From the NCBI GenBank assembly GCA_946644025.1, contig CAMPCG010000039.1, forward strand, positions 1 to 13,686: a DNA stretch of 13,686 nucleotides. Direction: 5' to 3'. This document shows positions 1-7,030 of this stretch, in pieces. Source of the DNA: an uncultured Prevotellaceae bacterium (lineage in GTDB: Bacteria > Bacteroidota > Bacteroidia > Bacteroidales > Bacteroidaceae). Every line of letters begins with the position of its first letter. The stretch's first letter is position 1. The notes under the pieces are model-generated. The model was not told the DNA's origin and made no database searches. It saw only the letters and a program-made list of their open reading frames with translations. The translations under genes were made by a program, and so were the position numbers.

Positions 1-436
1 GAACCCCTATCATGCCCCTACGGGGCAAGGCTGCGCAAACGTTGGGCCAAGATGTGTATAAAGAATAGTCCCTTCAAGGGGAGGGGAGCGGCTGCGCACC
101 ATATAGCGAATTAATAGAATCAGCCTGTAAAGAAAACTGACAAGAAAACGCACCGGGAAAAACCTCAAACCAGCGTAAAAACATGCACATATCGGCATTT
201 TTGTGCAGTTTTTCACCCTCATTTTTCTGCACAAACCAGGCGATTTGTGCGGAAATTAACACGAAAAAACAGCATTTTAACGTTCGTTTACCTCCAGAAC
301 GGGCTTTTTGTGATGATTGTTCATCCCTCAAGGCGTCTGCGTTTTTATGGGCCATGTTTTCTTAACGCGCTGTATATGAGCACCATCCGATTTATTGGCA
401 AGCAGAATCGGGACGCACTTTGCCCATAGTTTGCCC

Positions 437-488
437 GGCTCTCTCTATGAGAGAAAGCCGTCCGGACTATGAGAGAGAGCCGTCCGGT
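437..488. repeat. Tandem 22-bp direct repeat with preceding inverted copy
   Basis: Two adjacent 22-bp units occupy 445-466 and 467-488 and differ only at a few bases (gagaaagcc versus gagagagcc, and the last base). The sequence just before, ggctctctct at 437-446, is the reverse complement of agagagagcc in the second unit. It can also pair imperfectly with the first unit. Two alternative hairpins are therefore possible. No gene overlaps the element. Confidence 0.7.
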
Positions 489-617
489 CTCCAAGGGGCC
501 TTTAACCTGCCTCAAAACTCGTGTATCTGAATCCCGAGCCGACTTCGTTCAGAATTTTCGACGTATGGCGGGGCTGTTGTAAAGATTTTTCGCCCCATTC
601 AGTTGCGCTGTCAGTAC

Positions 618-726
618 AGGGGCGGGCCCCCGTGCCAGCCCGATTGCCCGCAAGGGCAAATTGAAGCGAAAATGCTCACTGCACACTGTCCCTGCCGTAT
701 CATCGGGCTGGCACGGGCCTGCCCCT
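618..726. repeat. Long imperfect inverted repeat (109 bp overall)
   Basis: The left arm at 618-644 (27 nt) and the right arm at 702-726 (25 nt) are reverse complements except for one substitution and a 2-nt insertion. They are separated by 57 nt. A nested hairpin lies just inside the left arm at 644-659 (ttgccc/gggcaa). The arms are far more GC-rich than the surrounding DNA. The structure fits a miniature palindromic element or a structured RNA. No T-run follows either arm directly, so a simple terminator is unlikely. It sits about 70 bp upstream of the promoter of the mini-dockerin/fic transcript. Confidence 0.7.
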
Positions 727-795
727 TCATTGGCAGATTTTATCCGTACAGCACGATATTTTTCCGAATTTTTCTTCTATATCGATTTTTATGTG

Positions 796-803
796 TACCT
801 TTG
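796..803 (+). promoter_or_regulatory. Bacteroidota-type -7 promoter box for the dockerin-fic-tamL run
   Basis: TACCTTTG matches the Bacteroidota primary-sigma -7 consensus TAnnTTTG. A weak -33 candidate (TTTC, 771-774) lies 21 nt upstream rather than a full TTTG. Transcription would begin near 810 and give a leader of about 120 nt before the ATG at 930. This is inferred from consensus only. Confidence 0.55.
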
Positions 804-818
804 CATTGCAAAACCTGA

Positions 819-907
819 ATTCAAGTTTCTGGAGCAATGAAAGCACAGCGCAGCAGCGGCCTTTCAGGCCCGTCTCCCGCGAAACATGCAAAAAGTAAGA
901 CTTGAAT
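819..907 (+). promoter_or_regulatory. Leader region dyad with possible 22-codon leader ORF
   Basis: The 5' leader is bracketed by an 8-bp inverted repeat, attcaagt at 819-826 and acttgaat at 900-907, and contains an inner ggcc-tttca-ggcc hairpin at 859-871. Inside it, an ATG at 837-839 preceded by a ggag tract (831-834) opens a 22-codon frame ending at TGA 903-905. The frame is rich in Lys, Ser, Gly and Ala. It is in phase with the ATG at 930 but separated from it by stops. It could be a regulatory leader peptide, a folded 5' UTR, or a decayed repeat. There is no direct evidence of translation. Confidence 0.3.
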
Positions 908-929
908 CGTTATATAAAAACAAACGATA

Positions 930-1148
930 ATGAAGAAAATCCTTTCCCTCGCGCTCCTGCTGTCGGTGACGGCAAGCGTCTTCGCCGTAGAGGCAGAAAT
1001 CTTACGCTGGCGCAACGGCGCACCCGTGTTCCAGGGCTTCAACAAAGTAGCCCCCGGAGAAGGTGCAGTGTGGGGAGACCTGAACACAGACGGCGTGGTA
1101 GACGTAGCCGACATTGCCAATATCATCGACATCATGGCTGGGAAGTAA
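930..1148 (+). CDS. Small secreted protein with a single dockerin-like repeat
   Basis: This 72-residue protein starts with a clear Sec signal peptide: MKK, a hydrophobic core at about residues 4-18, and probable cleavage after A19 (VFA|VEA). The mature part is only about 53 residues. Residues 48-71 form one dockerin type I-like half, with a calcium-loop pattern DxNxDGxxDxxD (D50, N52, D54, D58, D61) followed by a short helix ending IIDIMAGK. Classical dockerins carry two such repeats and usually sit at the C-terminus of large extracellular enzymes. Here there is one repeat and no catalytic domain, so it may be a deletion remnant or a tiny exported calcium-binding or adaptor protein. It has its own upstream promoter and is followed after 3 nt by the fic start, which suggests co-translation. 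Confidence 0.7.
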   Translation: MKKILSLALLLSVTASVFAVEAEILRWRNGAPVFQGFNKVAPGEGAVWGDLNTDGVVDVADIANIIDIMAGK

Positions 1149-1151
1149 GAC

Positions 1152-2324
1152 GTGGACGGGAAAGAGCTATACATAAACTTCGACGAGTATATCCGTCAGG
1201 ACGAGCCGGGTAAGCGCGAGGCCGCTTACGCCTGGAGCACGGCCATTGGACTACAGGCGGTGGACGGGCTCAAGACATCAGCTTACCTGAACGAACTGGC
1301 ACACCGGAATATTGAGGGCGAAATCAGCATCGACGAGGTGGGTCGTCTGCTCAACAGCTATTATGAAAGCAAGACCACTCGCGAGGCCAATGACGACACG
1401 GAGGAGGCCGATAAGGCTTCGAAAAACATCAAGCAGATACTGTCGGCAAAGACGTTCGACTTCTCGGCCAACGGGTATATTTCACTGCACCGCCGCATCT
1501 TCGACGGAGTGCTGTTACGTGCAGGAAAAATCCGCGAGTATGACATAACGAAAAAGGAGTGGATACTCAATGGCGACACTGTGAACTATCTGAACTGGGA
1601 AGATTTGCGCCGTGCGCTCGACTATGACATTGCCAAGGAGAAGGCTTTCGACTTCACGCGCCTCACATTGGAACAATTCGTAAGCCATCTATGCCAGTTC
1701 GTGTCCGACCTCTGGCAGATTCATGCCTTTGGCGAAGGCAACACACGCACTACGGCCGTATTCACCATCCAGTACCTCCGCTCGCTGGGCTTCAATGTGG
1801 ATAACGATCTCTTTGCCAAACATTCCTGGTATTTCCGCAATGCGCTGGTACGTGCCAACTACAGCAATTACCAGAAGAAGATAGCAAGAGACTCTTCGTT
1901 CCTTGAAAAGTTCTTCCGCAACCTACTGATGGGAGAGCGGAATGAATTGAAAAACAGGTATATGGTTATTAATCCTCCAGAGGAATGGCAACTGCAAACC
2001 ACATCAAACACTCAGGACATACCGAACAAGTACCGAACAAGTACCGAACAAGCAACCGAACAAGCAACCGAACAAGCAACCGAACAAGTAACCGAACAAG
2101 TTATGGCCCTATTGTCGGCAGTGGGCAGAGACCAGTATACGCTGAAAGAGCTGATGGACAAGCTGAAGCTGAAACATCGCCCCAACTTTATTGAAAACTA
2201 TATTGAGCCAGCCATCAGCAACGGCTTTCTGCGTCTGCTCTACCCCGACTCTCCACGCCATCCCCGGCAGAAGTATCTGTTGACGGTGAAGGGACTTGCG
2301 ATATATAACGAAAATGGCAAATAA
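1152..2324 (+). CDS. Fic-domain protein with C-terminal winged helix
   Basis: A 390-residue protein of the Fic/DOC superfamily, which usually transfers AMP or another nucleotide part onto hydroxyl side chains of target proteins. The core motif HAFGEGNTRTTA lies at residues 191-202: H191, F193, E195, G196, N197 and R199 match HxFx[D/E]GNxR, but the usual last Arg of the motif is Ala (A202). An IEG at residues 54-56 in the N-terminal helical part is a candidate inhibitory glutamate motif, although the expected Ser/Thr four residues before the Glu is His51. Residues 297-316 are TEQ[A/V] tetrapeptide repeats, and about 318-385 looks like a winged-helix domain. I use the GTG start at 1152, 3 nt after the preceding stop, because the N-terminus (MDGKELYINF) matches what I remember of the family. 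The stop overlaps the next gene by 11 nt. The target is unknown. Confidence 0.88.
   Translation: MDGKELYINFDEYIRQDEPGKREAAYAWSTAIGLQAVDGLKTSAYLNELAHRNIEGEISIDEVGRLLNSYYESKTTREANDDTEEADKASKNIKQILSAKTFDFSANGYISLHRRIFDGVLLRAGKIREYDITKKEWILNGDTVNYLNWEDLRRALDYDIAKEKAFDFTRLTLEQFVSHLCQFVSDLWQIHAFGEGNTRTTAVFTIQYLRSLGFNVDNDLFAKHSWYFRNALVRANYSNYQKKIARDSSFLEKFFRNLLMGERNELKNRYMVINPPEEWQLQTTSNTQDIPNKYRTSTEQATEQATEQATEQVTEQVMALLSAVGRDQYTLKELMDKLKLKHRPNFIENYIEPAISNGFLRLLYPDSPRHPRQKYLLTVKGLAIYNENGK
2021..2100 (+). repeat. Decamer tandem repeat in fic with mixed 11/12-bp period
   Basis: The decamer ACCGAACAAG occurs seven times, starting at 2021, 2032, 2043, 2055, 2067, 2079 and 2091. The first three copies are spaced 11 bp apart with a T linker. 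From 2043 on the spacing is 12 bp, with CA or TA linkers. The 11-bp units are read successively as PNK, YRTS and TEQ, that is in all three frames, while the 12-bp units give a constant TEQ tetrapeptide. Slippage of a 12-bp unit would change linker length only; slippage of an 11-bp unit would shift the frame and remove the winged-helix domain. Confidence 0.9.
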
Positions 2325-4764
2325 AAACATACTCCTTCTGGGCTTCCTGCTGCCGATGGTGCTTCTGTCGTGCTCCACGACGAAGAACGTTCCCGACGGC
2401 GACCAGCTGTTCATCGGCCTGACGAAGATAGCCTATCAGGACTCCGGCCAGGACTCCCTGCAAGACGAACGTCAGCGCGAGCATTATAACACCACGCAGG
2501 AGGAGGTGGAGGCCGCCCTGGCCACTGCTCCCAACGGTGCGCTCTTCGGCAGCAGCTACTACCGCACGCCCTTCCCCTACGGTCTGTGGATATGGAACTG
2601 GGCAGGCGACAGCAGCGGCAAGCTAAAGAAATGGATGAAGAAGTCGTTTGGCAAGCCCCCCGTGCTGATGAGCCAGGTGAACCCCGCGCTGCGTGCGTCG
2701 GTGGCCCAGTCGGTGCTGCGCAAGAACGGCTACATGCACAGCACGGTGACCTATAACGAGGTGCCCCAGCGCAACCCCAAGAAGATGAAGATAGGCTACA
2801 CGGTCAGCCCCGGCCGGCTCTTTATTGTCGACTCGCTGAGCTACGAGAACTTCCCGCCCCCCATGCTCCATCTCATCGACTCCACGAGTGCCGAGGCCCA
2901 CATCGTCAAGGGCTCGCCCTTCAGCGTGGGCAACCTCGACGGCGAGCGTACAAGGCTGTCGCAGCTCATGCGCAACAACGGCTATTACTACTACCAGCCG
3001 GGCTACGCCTCGTTCCTGGCCGACACCTTTGCCGTGGCCGGCCATGCCCGGCTGCGCCTGCAGCTGGCCGACTCACTGCCCGAAGAGGCGCTGCACCCCT
3101 GGTACATCGGCAAGATGACGATGCAGCTGCGCCGCTCCTTCCGCGAGCAGCTCACCGACAGCACCGACCGCAGCTTCCTGAAGATACGCTTCAACGGCAA
3201 GCGGCCGCCCATGCGCCCCAGGGTGGTGCTGCGCAACATGCGGCTGCGGCCGCGGAGCCTTTTCAACTATGACAACTACCAGGAGTCCATGCAGAAGGTG
3301 AACGCCACGGGCGTGTTCTCCTCCGTCGACTTCCAGTTCAGGCCCCGCCCCGGGACCGACACCCTCGACCTGACCCTCAACTGCGTGTTCGACCAGCCCT
3401 ACGACTTCTATGTAGAGACCAACTTCGTGAACCGCACCATTGGCCGTCGCGGCCCAGAGCTGAAGGTGGGCCTGGTGCGCCGCAACGCCTTCCGCGGCGG
3501 CGAGCGTCTCGACGTGAACCTTCACGGTTCTTACGAGTGGCAGAGCGGCGTAGGGAGCAGCAACAACTCCTACCAGTACGGTATCGACGCCAGCGTGGAG
3601 TTCCCCCGCATTCTGTTCCCCTTCGTCAAGGACGGGCCGCGGCGCCGGCGTCCCGCCCAGGCCCTCCAAGACTCCACCTCCACGGGCCAGCGCACACCCG
3701 CCAGCCGACGCCGCCGACGGTTCTACTCCACGCCGTGGACCATTGCGAAGCTGTCGAGCGACATCGTGCGCCGTCCCAACTACTACAAGATGCACATCGT
3801 GGCGGGCGAATGGACCTACCGCTGGCAGACGTCGGAGAGCAGCCAGCACGAGCTATCGCCCCTGACGGTGAAGTACCAGTACAAGAACAGCTACACCGAG
3901 CAGCTCGACTCGCTCCTTTCGCGCAACATATTCCTTGCCGCCAACATGAGCGACCGCTTCATCCCGAAGATGCGCTACACCTACATCTACGACAGCCCCA
4001 AGACGAAGCGCAACCCCCTGCGGTGGGAGACGAGCCTTGAGGAGGCCGGCAACGTGACGTCGCTCTACTTCCTGGCCAAGGGCGACGATTGGAACAAGAA
4101 GGACAAGACGCTCTTCAAGACCGCCTACACCCAGTTCCTCCGCTTTGAGACCGACCTCACCAAGACCTGGACGCTCGACCAGCATTCGCAGCTCGTAGGC
4201 CACATCAACGCGGGCTACCTCTACTCCTACGGCAACAGCAAAAGCGCGCCCTTCAGCGAGAAGTTCTACGTGGGCGGTGCCAACAGCATACGTGCCTTCC
4301 CCGTGAGGAGCCTGGGCCCGGGCTCCTTCCCCGGCTTCACCAGTATGGGCAACCAGTTTGCCTACGCAATGTGCAACGGCGACCTCAAGCTGGTGCTGAA
4401 CCTCGAGTACCGGCGGCGGCTGGTGGGCGACCTCTACGGCGCCCTCTTCCTCGACATGGGCAACGTGTGGGACTCGTCAGACTGGAGCCTCACCTTAGAC
4501 AGCCCCGACGAGGAGCTGCAGCCGTTAATCGACGAGTGGAACAGCACGTTCGACAAGATGAAGTTCAAGCCCCGCAACCTCTTTAACGACCTGGCCATGG
4601 GCACAGGCATCGGTCTGCGCTACGACCTCGACTTCCTCATCCTGCGCGTAGACTGGGGCTTCGGCCTCCATGTGCCCTACGAAACCGAAAAGAGCGGATA
4701 CTTCAACATACCACGGTTCAAGGACATGCACACCCTGCACCTGGCCATCGGGTATCCATTCTGA
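2314..4764 (+). CDS. tamL: TamL-like Omp85-family outer-membrane lipoprotein (BamA/TamA superfamily)
   Basis: I take the ATG at 2314, not an in-frame TTG upstream, because it places a clean lipoprotein signal at the N-terminus: MANK, a hydrophobic core, and lipobox LLSC with C20 as the lipidated residue. The 816-residue protein has a periplasmic part with POTRA-like segments up to about residue 360. A C-terminal beta-barrel runs from about 365 to the terminal Phe (AIGYPF). GGANSIRAF at 654-662 corresponds to the Omp85 loop-6 [V/I]RG[F/Y]-type motif, with Ala in place of Gly. Omp85 proteins insert barrel proteins into the outer membrane, and Bacteroidota make a lipidated TamA-like form, TamL. 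Its usual partner TamB is not in this window. The start overlaps fic by 11 nt, so translation is probably coupled. An Arg-rich stretch at 440-470 looks like a lineage-specific loop. Confidence 0.85.
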   Translation: MANKNILLLGFLLPMVLLSCSTTKNVPDGDQLFIGLTKIAYQDSGQDSLQDERQREHYNTTQEEVEAALATAPNGALFGSSYYRTPFPYGLWIWNWAGDSSGKLKKWMKKSFGKPPVLMSQVNPALRASVAQSVLRKNGYMHSTVTYNEVPQRNPKKMKIGYTVSPGRLFIVDSLSYENFPPPMLHLIDSTSAEAHIVKGSPFSVGNLDGERTRLSQLMRNNGYYYYQPGYASFLADTFAVAGHARLRLQLADSLPEEALHPWYIGKMTMQLRRSFREQLTDSTDRSFLKIRFNGKRPPMRPRVVLRNMRLRPRSLFNYDNYQESMQKVNATGVFSSVDFQFRPRPGTDTLDLTLNCVFDQPYDFYVETNFVNRTIGRRGPELKVGLVRRNAFRGGERLDVNLHGSYEWQSGVGSSNNSYQYGIDASVEFPRILFPFVKDGPRRRRPAQALQDSTSTGQRTPASRRRRRFYSTPWTIAKLSSDIVRRPNYYKMHIVAGEWTYRWQTSESSQHELSPLTVKYQYKNSYTEQLDSLLSRNIFLAANMSDRFIPKMRYTYIYDSPKTKRNPLRWETSLEEAGNVTSLYFLAKGDDWNKKDKTLFKTAYTQFLRFETDLTKTWTLDQHSQLVGHINAGYLYSYGNSKSAPFSEKFYVGGANSIRAFPVRSLGPGSFPGFTSMGNQFAYAMCNGDLKLVLNLEYRRRLVGDLYGALFLDMGNVWDSSDWSLTLDSPDEELQPLIDEWNSTFDKMKFKPRNLFNDLAMGTGIGLRYDLDFLILRVDWGFGLHVPYETEKSGYFNIPRFKDMHTLHLAIGYPF

Positions 4765-4787
4765 TATTTCTTTTTTTTCTTTCATTC

Positions 4788-6890
4788 ATGTACAAACCAT
4801 TATTCTTGAAGCGCGAGGTGCTTGTCTTCCGCCAATTCCAGCGGAAGGGCTACTCGCTCTTTGCATGTCTGGGCCGCGAGGTGGTCATCTCGGTGCTCAG
4901 CGTCGCCACGCTCTCGGCCACCAAGGCCGCCGGCATCAGCGACGAGGTGTGGCGTGTGGACTCCGCCGGACATGTCAGGGAGGTGCAGCTCAGTGACGTA
5001 GGCGTCACCGGCTCCCGCGCGCCGCTGGCCACGAGCCAGGCGGCACGCATGGTAACTGTACTGAGCCGCGAAGACATTGCGCAGGCGCCAGTACAAAGTG
5101 TCAACGATTTGCTCAAATACGCCGTCGGCGTGGATGTGCGACAACGTGGAGCGCTTGGCTCCCAGACCGACATCTCCATACGCGGAGGCACACAGGAGCA
5201 AATCACCATCCTGCTCAACGGCATCAACATCGGCGACCCGCAGACGGGGCACAACACCCTCGACCTGCCGTGCCAGCTTGAGGACATCGTGCGCATCGAG
5301 GTGCTCGAAGGCCCTGCCGGCCGTGTCTACGGCACCTCCTCGCTCGTAGGGGCCATCAACATCGTCACTACCACCGACGCTACGCCGTCCCTCAACCTCG
5401 AAGCCGGCAGTTACGGCTACGCCAAGGCCGCCTTTACGGCCGCCCTGACCCCCAGCCGCTCGCCCCTTGCCTCACACCTCTCAGCCAGCTATCAGCGCTC
5501 CGACGGCTATTCCCGCTCGCGTGAAGGACGCCTGAACACGGGCACCAGCGGCACGAGAGCCTTCTACCAGGGAGCCTACGACACCGACGGGTTCCATGTA
5601 GGCTGGAACTTCGGCCTCACCGACCGTGGATGGGGCAGCGGCACCTTCTACGCCACGCCCCGCTGGAAGGCCGACGAGCAGTACGAGCACACCACCAAGC
5701 TCTTCGCCAACATTCAGGCCGACCTGCACCAAGGAGCCTTCCACCTGCTGCCCGCCGTCTACTGGCAGCAGCACCGCGACCGCTACGAGGGCTACCACAA
5801 CCGCCCCGACCTCATGCCCTACAACTACAACAGGTGCAACGTCTACGGTCTGAGGGCCGACGGCTACTTCGACTCTCCCCTGGGGCGCACTGCCATCGGT
5901 GCCGAGCTGCGCAACGAAGACCTCGTCAGCGGCAACCTCGGCGAGCCTCTCTCCCGCCATCACCACATCGGCGGCACCGACCGCGACTACACCCTCGGCA
6001 TCAACCGCACGAACATCTCGGCCCACTTGGAGCACAATGTCCTGCTGCGCCGACTGACCGTCTCGGCGGGCTTCGTAGCGGCGAAGAGCTCGTGGAGCGA
6101 CATGAACATGACCCTCTACCCGGGCATCGACGTCAGCTATGTCATTCCCCTCTCCTCTCGCCTCTCATCTCCCTCCACTGTCAAGCTCTTCGCCGGGTGG
6201 AACACGTCGCTCAGGTTGCCGTCGTTCACCGAGATGTACTACAAGCTGCAGGGCTATGCCGCCGACCCTCACCTGAAGCCCGAGGAGATGCAGGCCCTGG
6301 AGGTAGGCGCACAGCTCGTCTCGCCCCATGTCCAGGCCAAGGCTACGTTCTTCCATCACCACGGCCGCAACATGATAGACTGGGTGATGGACACCAAGCT
6401 GGGCGACGACGCCGTGTGGCAGAGCGTCAACCACACCCGCATCAACACCACCGGACTGGAGACCGCGCTGACACTCAGCCTGCCCACCTCGGCCCCCTCG
6501 GCTCCTCAGCTTCACCTCTCCTACACCTACCTTTCGCAAGACAAGCGTCTGGAGGACGGCCTGGTGTCGCAATATGCCATGGAGTATCTGCGCCACAAGC
6601 TCGTAGCCGCCGTCCAGGCCCCGCTCTGGCGCCATCTTAGCGGCCGTCTGGGTGTGCGCTGGCAAGACCGCGTGGGCACCTACACCACCTTCGATGGCGA
6701 GCTCTGCCACTATCGTCCCTACGCCCTGATGGATGCCCGTCTGGCCTGGACGCAGAGCCGCTTCAGCGTCTATGCCGAGGCCAGCAACCTGCTCAACAAC
6801 CGCAGCTACACAGACTTCGGCAACGTGCCCCAGCCCGGCCGATGGATTGTGGCAGGGGTCACCTGGCGATTTGGAAAATTGATACGATAA
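4788..6890 (+). CDS. TonB-dependent outer-membrane receptor (BtuB/CirA-like)
   Basis: A 700-residue TonB-dependent receptor that would import a scarce nutrient across the outer membrane. A TonB-box-like stretch and plug start (VQLSDVGVTGSRAP) lie at about 67-80. The plug domain covers about 75-195, with DISIRGG at 128-134, LLNGINIGDPQTG at 142-154 and RIEVLEGPAGRVYG at 169-182. The rest is a 22-strand-type barrel with a WRF near the C-terminus. The plug is closest in my memory to BtuB-like Bacteroidota receptors, so cobalamin is a possible ligand, but no cobalamin riboswitch fits in the 23-bp gap upstream. The N-terminus is long: about 20 basic or aromatic residues including QFQRKGYSLFACLGREV precede the hydrophobic core at about 32-47. 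The gene probably shares a transcript with tamL and is followed by a terminator. Confidence 0.88.
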   Translation: MYKPLFLKREVLVFRQFQRKGYSLFACLGREVVISVLSVATLSATKAAGISDEVWRVDSAGHVREVQLSDVGVTGSRAPLATSQAARMVTVLSREDIAQAPVQSVNDLLKYAVGVDVRQRGALGSQTDISIRGGTQEQITILLNGINIGDPQTGHNTLDLPCQLEDIVRIEVLEGPAGRVYGTSSLVGAINIVTTTDATPSLNLEAGSYGYAKAAFTAALTPSRSPLASHLSASYQRSDGYSRSREGRLNTGTSGTRAFYQGAYDTDGFHVGWNFGLTDRGWGSGTFYATPRWKADEQYEHTTKLFANIQADLHQGAFHLLPAVYWQQHRDRYEGYHNRPDLMPYNYNRCNVYGLRADGYFDSPLGRTAIGAELRNEDLVSGNLGEPLSRHHHIGGTDRDYTLGINRTNISAHLEHNVLLRRLTVSAGFVAAKSSWSDMNMTLYPGIDVSYVIPLSSRLSSPSTVKLFAGWNTSLRLPSFTEMYYKLQGYAADPHLKPEEMQALEVGAQLVSPHVQAKATFFHHHGRNMIDWVMDTKLGDDAVWQSVNHTRINTTGLETALTLSLPTSAPSAPQLHLSYTYLSQDKRLEDGLVSQYAMEYLRHKLVAAVQAPLWRHLSGRLGVRWQDRVGTYTTFDGELCHYRPYALMDARLAWTQSRFSVYAEASNLLNNRSYTDFGNVPQPGRWIVAGVTWRFGKLIR

Positions 6891-6904
6891 TCTATCTGAA
6901 AAGC

Positions 6905-6950
6905 AGTGGACAGGTCGCCGTAAAAAGCTACCTGTCCACTTTTCTTTCTC
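6905..6950 (+). terminator. Intrinsic terminator after the TonB-dependent receptor
   Basis: A perfect 11-bp stem, agtggacaggt at 6905-6915 and acctgtccact at 6930-6940, encloses a 14-nt loop and is followed by the pyrimidine-rich tail tttctttctc. It lies 15 nt after the receptor stop. It ends the + strand run and may also block read-through from the PIN gene on the other strand, though no clear T-run is present in that direction. Confidence 0.8.
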
Positions 6951-6951
6951 C

Positions 6952-6985
6952 CGTTGGTCTCATCTACAACTCAAGAGTACCAACG
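6952..6985. repeat. Small inverted repeat between the convergent transcripts
   Basis: cgttggt at 6952-6958 pairs with accaacg at 6979-6985, and the stem can extend inward by ctc/gag with a bulge. It lies 45 bp beyond the PIN gene stop on the - strand. On that strand it is followed by purine-rich DNA rather than a T-run, so it is at best a weak terminator or RNA-stabilising hairpin. Confidence 0.4.
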
Positions 6986-7030
6986 TATATGTTAAGTTCA
7001 TAAAATTGTTCTACATCGTTTTTATTCTCA

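Larger units (their letters stand above)
1..795. other. Gene-poor, repeat-bearing intergenic region
   Basis: No open frame here has a recognisable domain, signal peptide or credible start, and the short frames on both strands overlap one another. The stretch is AT-rich compared with the genes that follow. It carries several structured pieces: a short hairpin at 13-27 (6-bp stem), a 9-bp inverted repeat at 200-208 and 227-235 with an 18-nt loop, a tandem 22-mer at 445-488, and a pair of long inverted arms at 618-644 and 702-726. It may be debris from small mobile or palindromic repeats left of the fic-tamL gene run. I cannot assign a function to it. Confidence 0.6.

Noticed and set aside
13..27. 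Hairpin tgcccc-tac-ggggca as a terminator of a gene to the left
   Set aside because: No T-run follows on either strand and no coding sequence is visible before it.
64..90. GC-rich tract with a ccctt/aaggg dyad that resembles the core of element A
   Set aside because: Too short and diverged to call another copy of the palindromic element without a genome search.
74..355. 93-residue - strand frame
   Set aside because: No recognisable family, start not preceded by a promoter box, composition unlike the real genes here.
183..429. Short + strand frames with several Cys and Phe residues
   Set aside because: They overlap each other and a - strand frame, have no signal or domain, and cover an inverted repeat; more likely non-coding.
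437..488. Possible CRISPR repeats
   Set aside because: Only two units, directly adjacent with no spacers, and no cas gene in the window.
603..818. 71-residue + strand frame
   Set aside because: Its first half is simply the long inverted repeat, and it runs through the promoter box at 796-803.
821..1174. 117-residue - strand frame opposite the mini-dockerin gene
   Set aside because: Antisense shadow of a gene with a clear signal peptide and calcium-loop motif.
3073..3849. 258-residue - strand frame opposite tamL
   Set aside because: Ala/Val/Gly/His-rich antisense shadow typical of GC-rich coding DNA.
4765..4787. T-rich tract between tamL and the receptor as a terminator
   Set aside because: There is no preceding hairpin; the tract is only a short AT-rich spacer.
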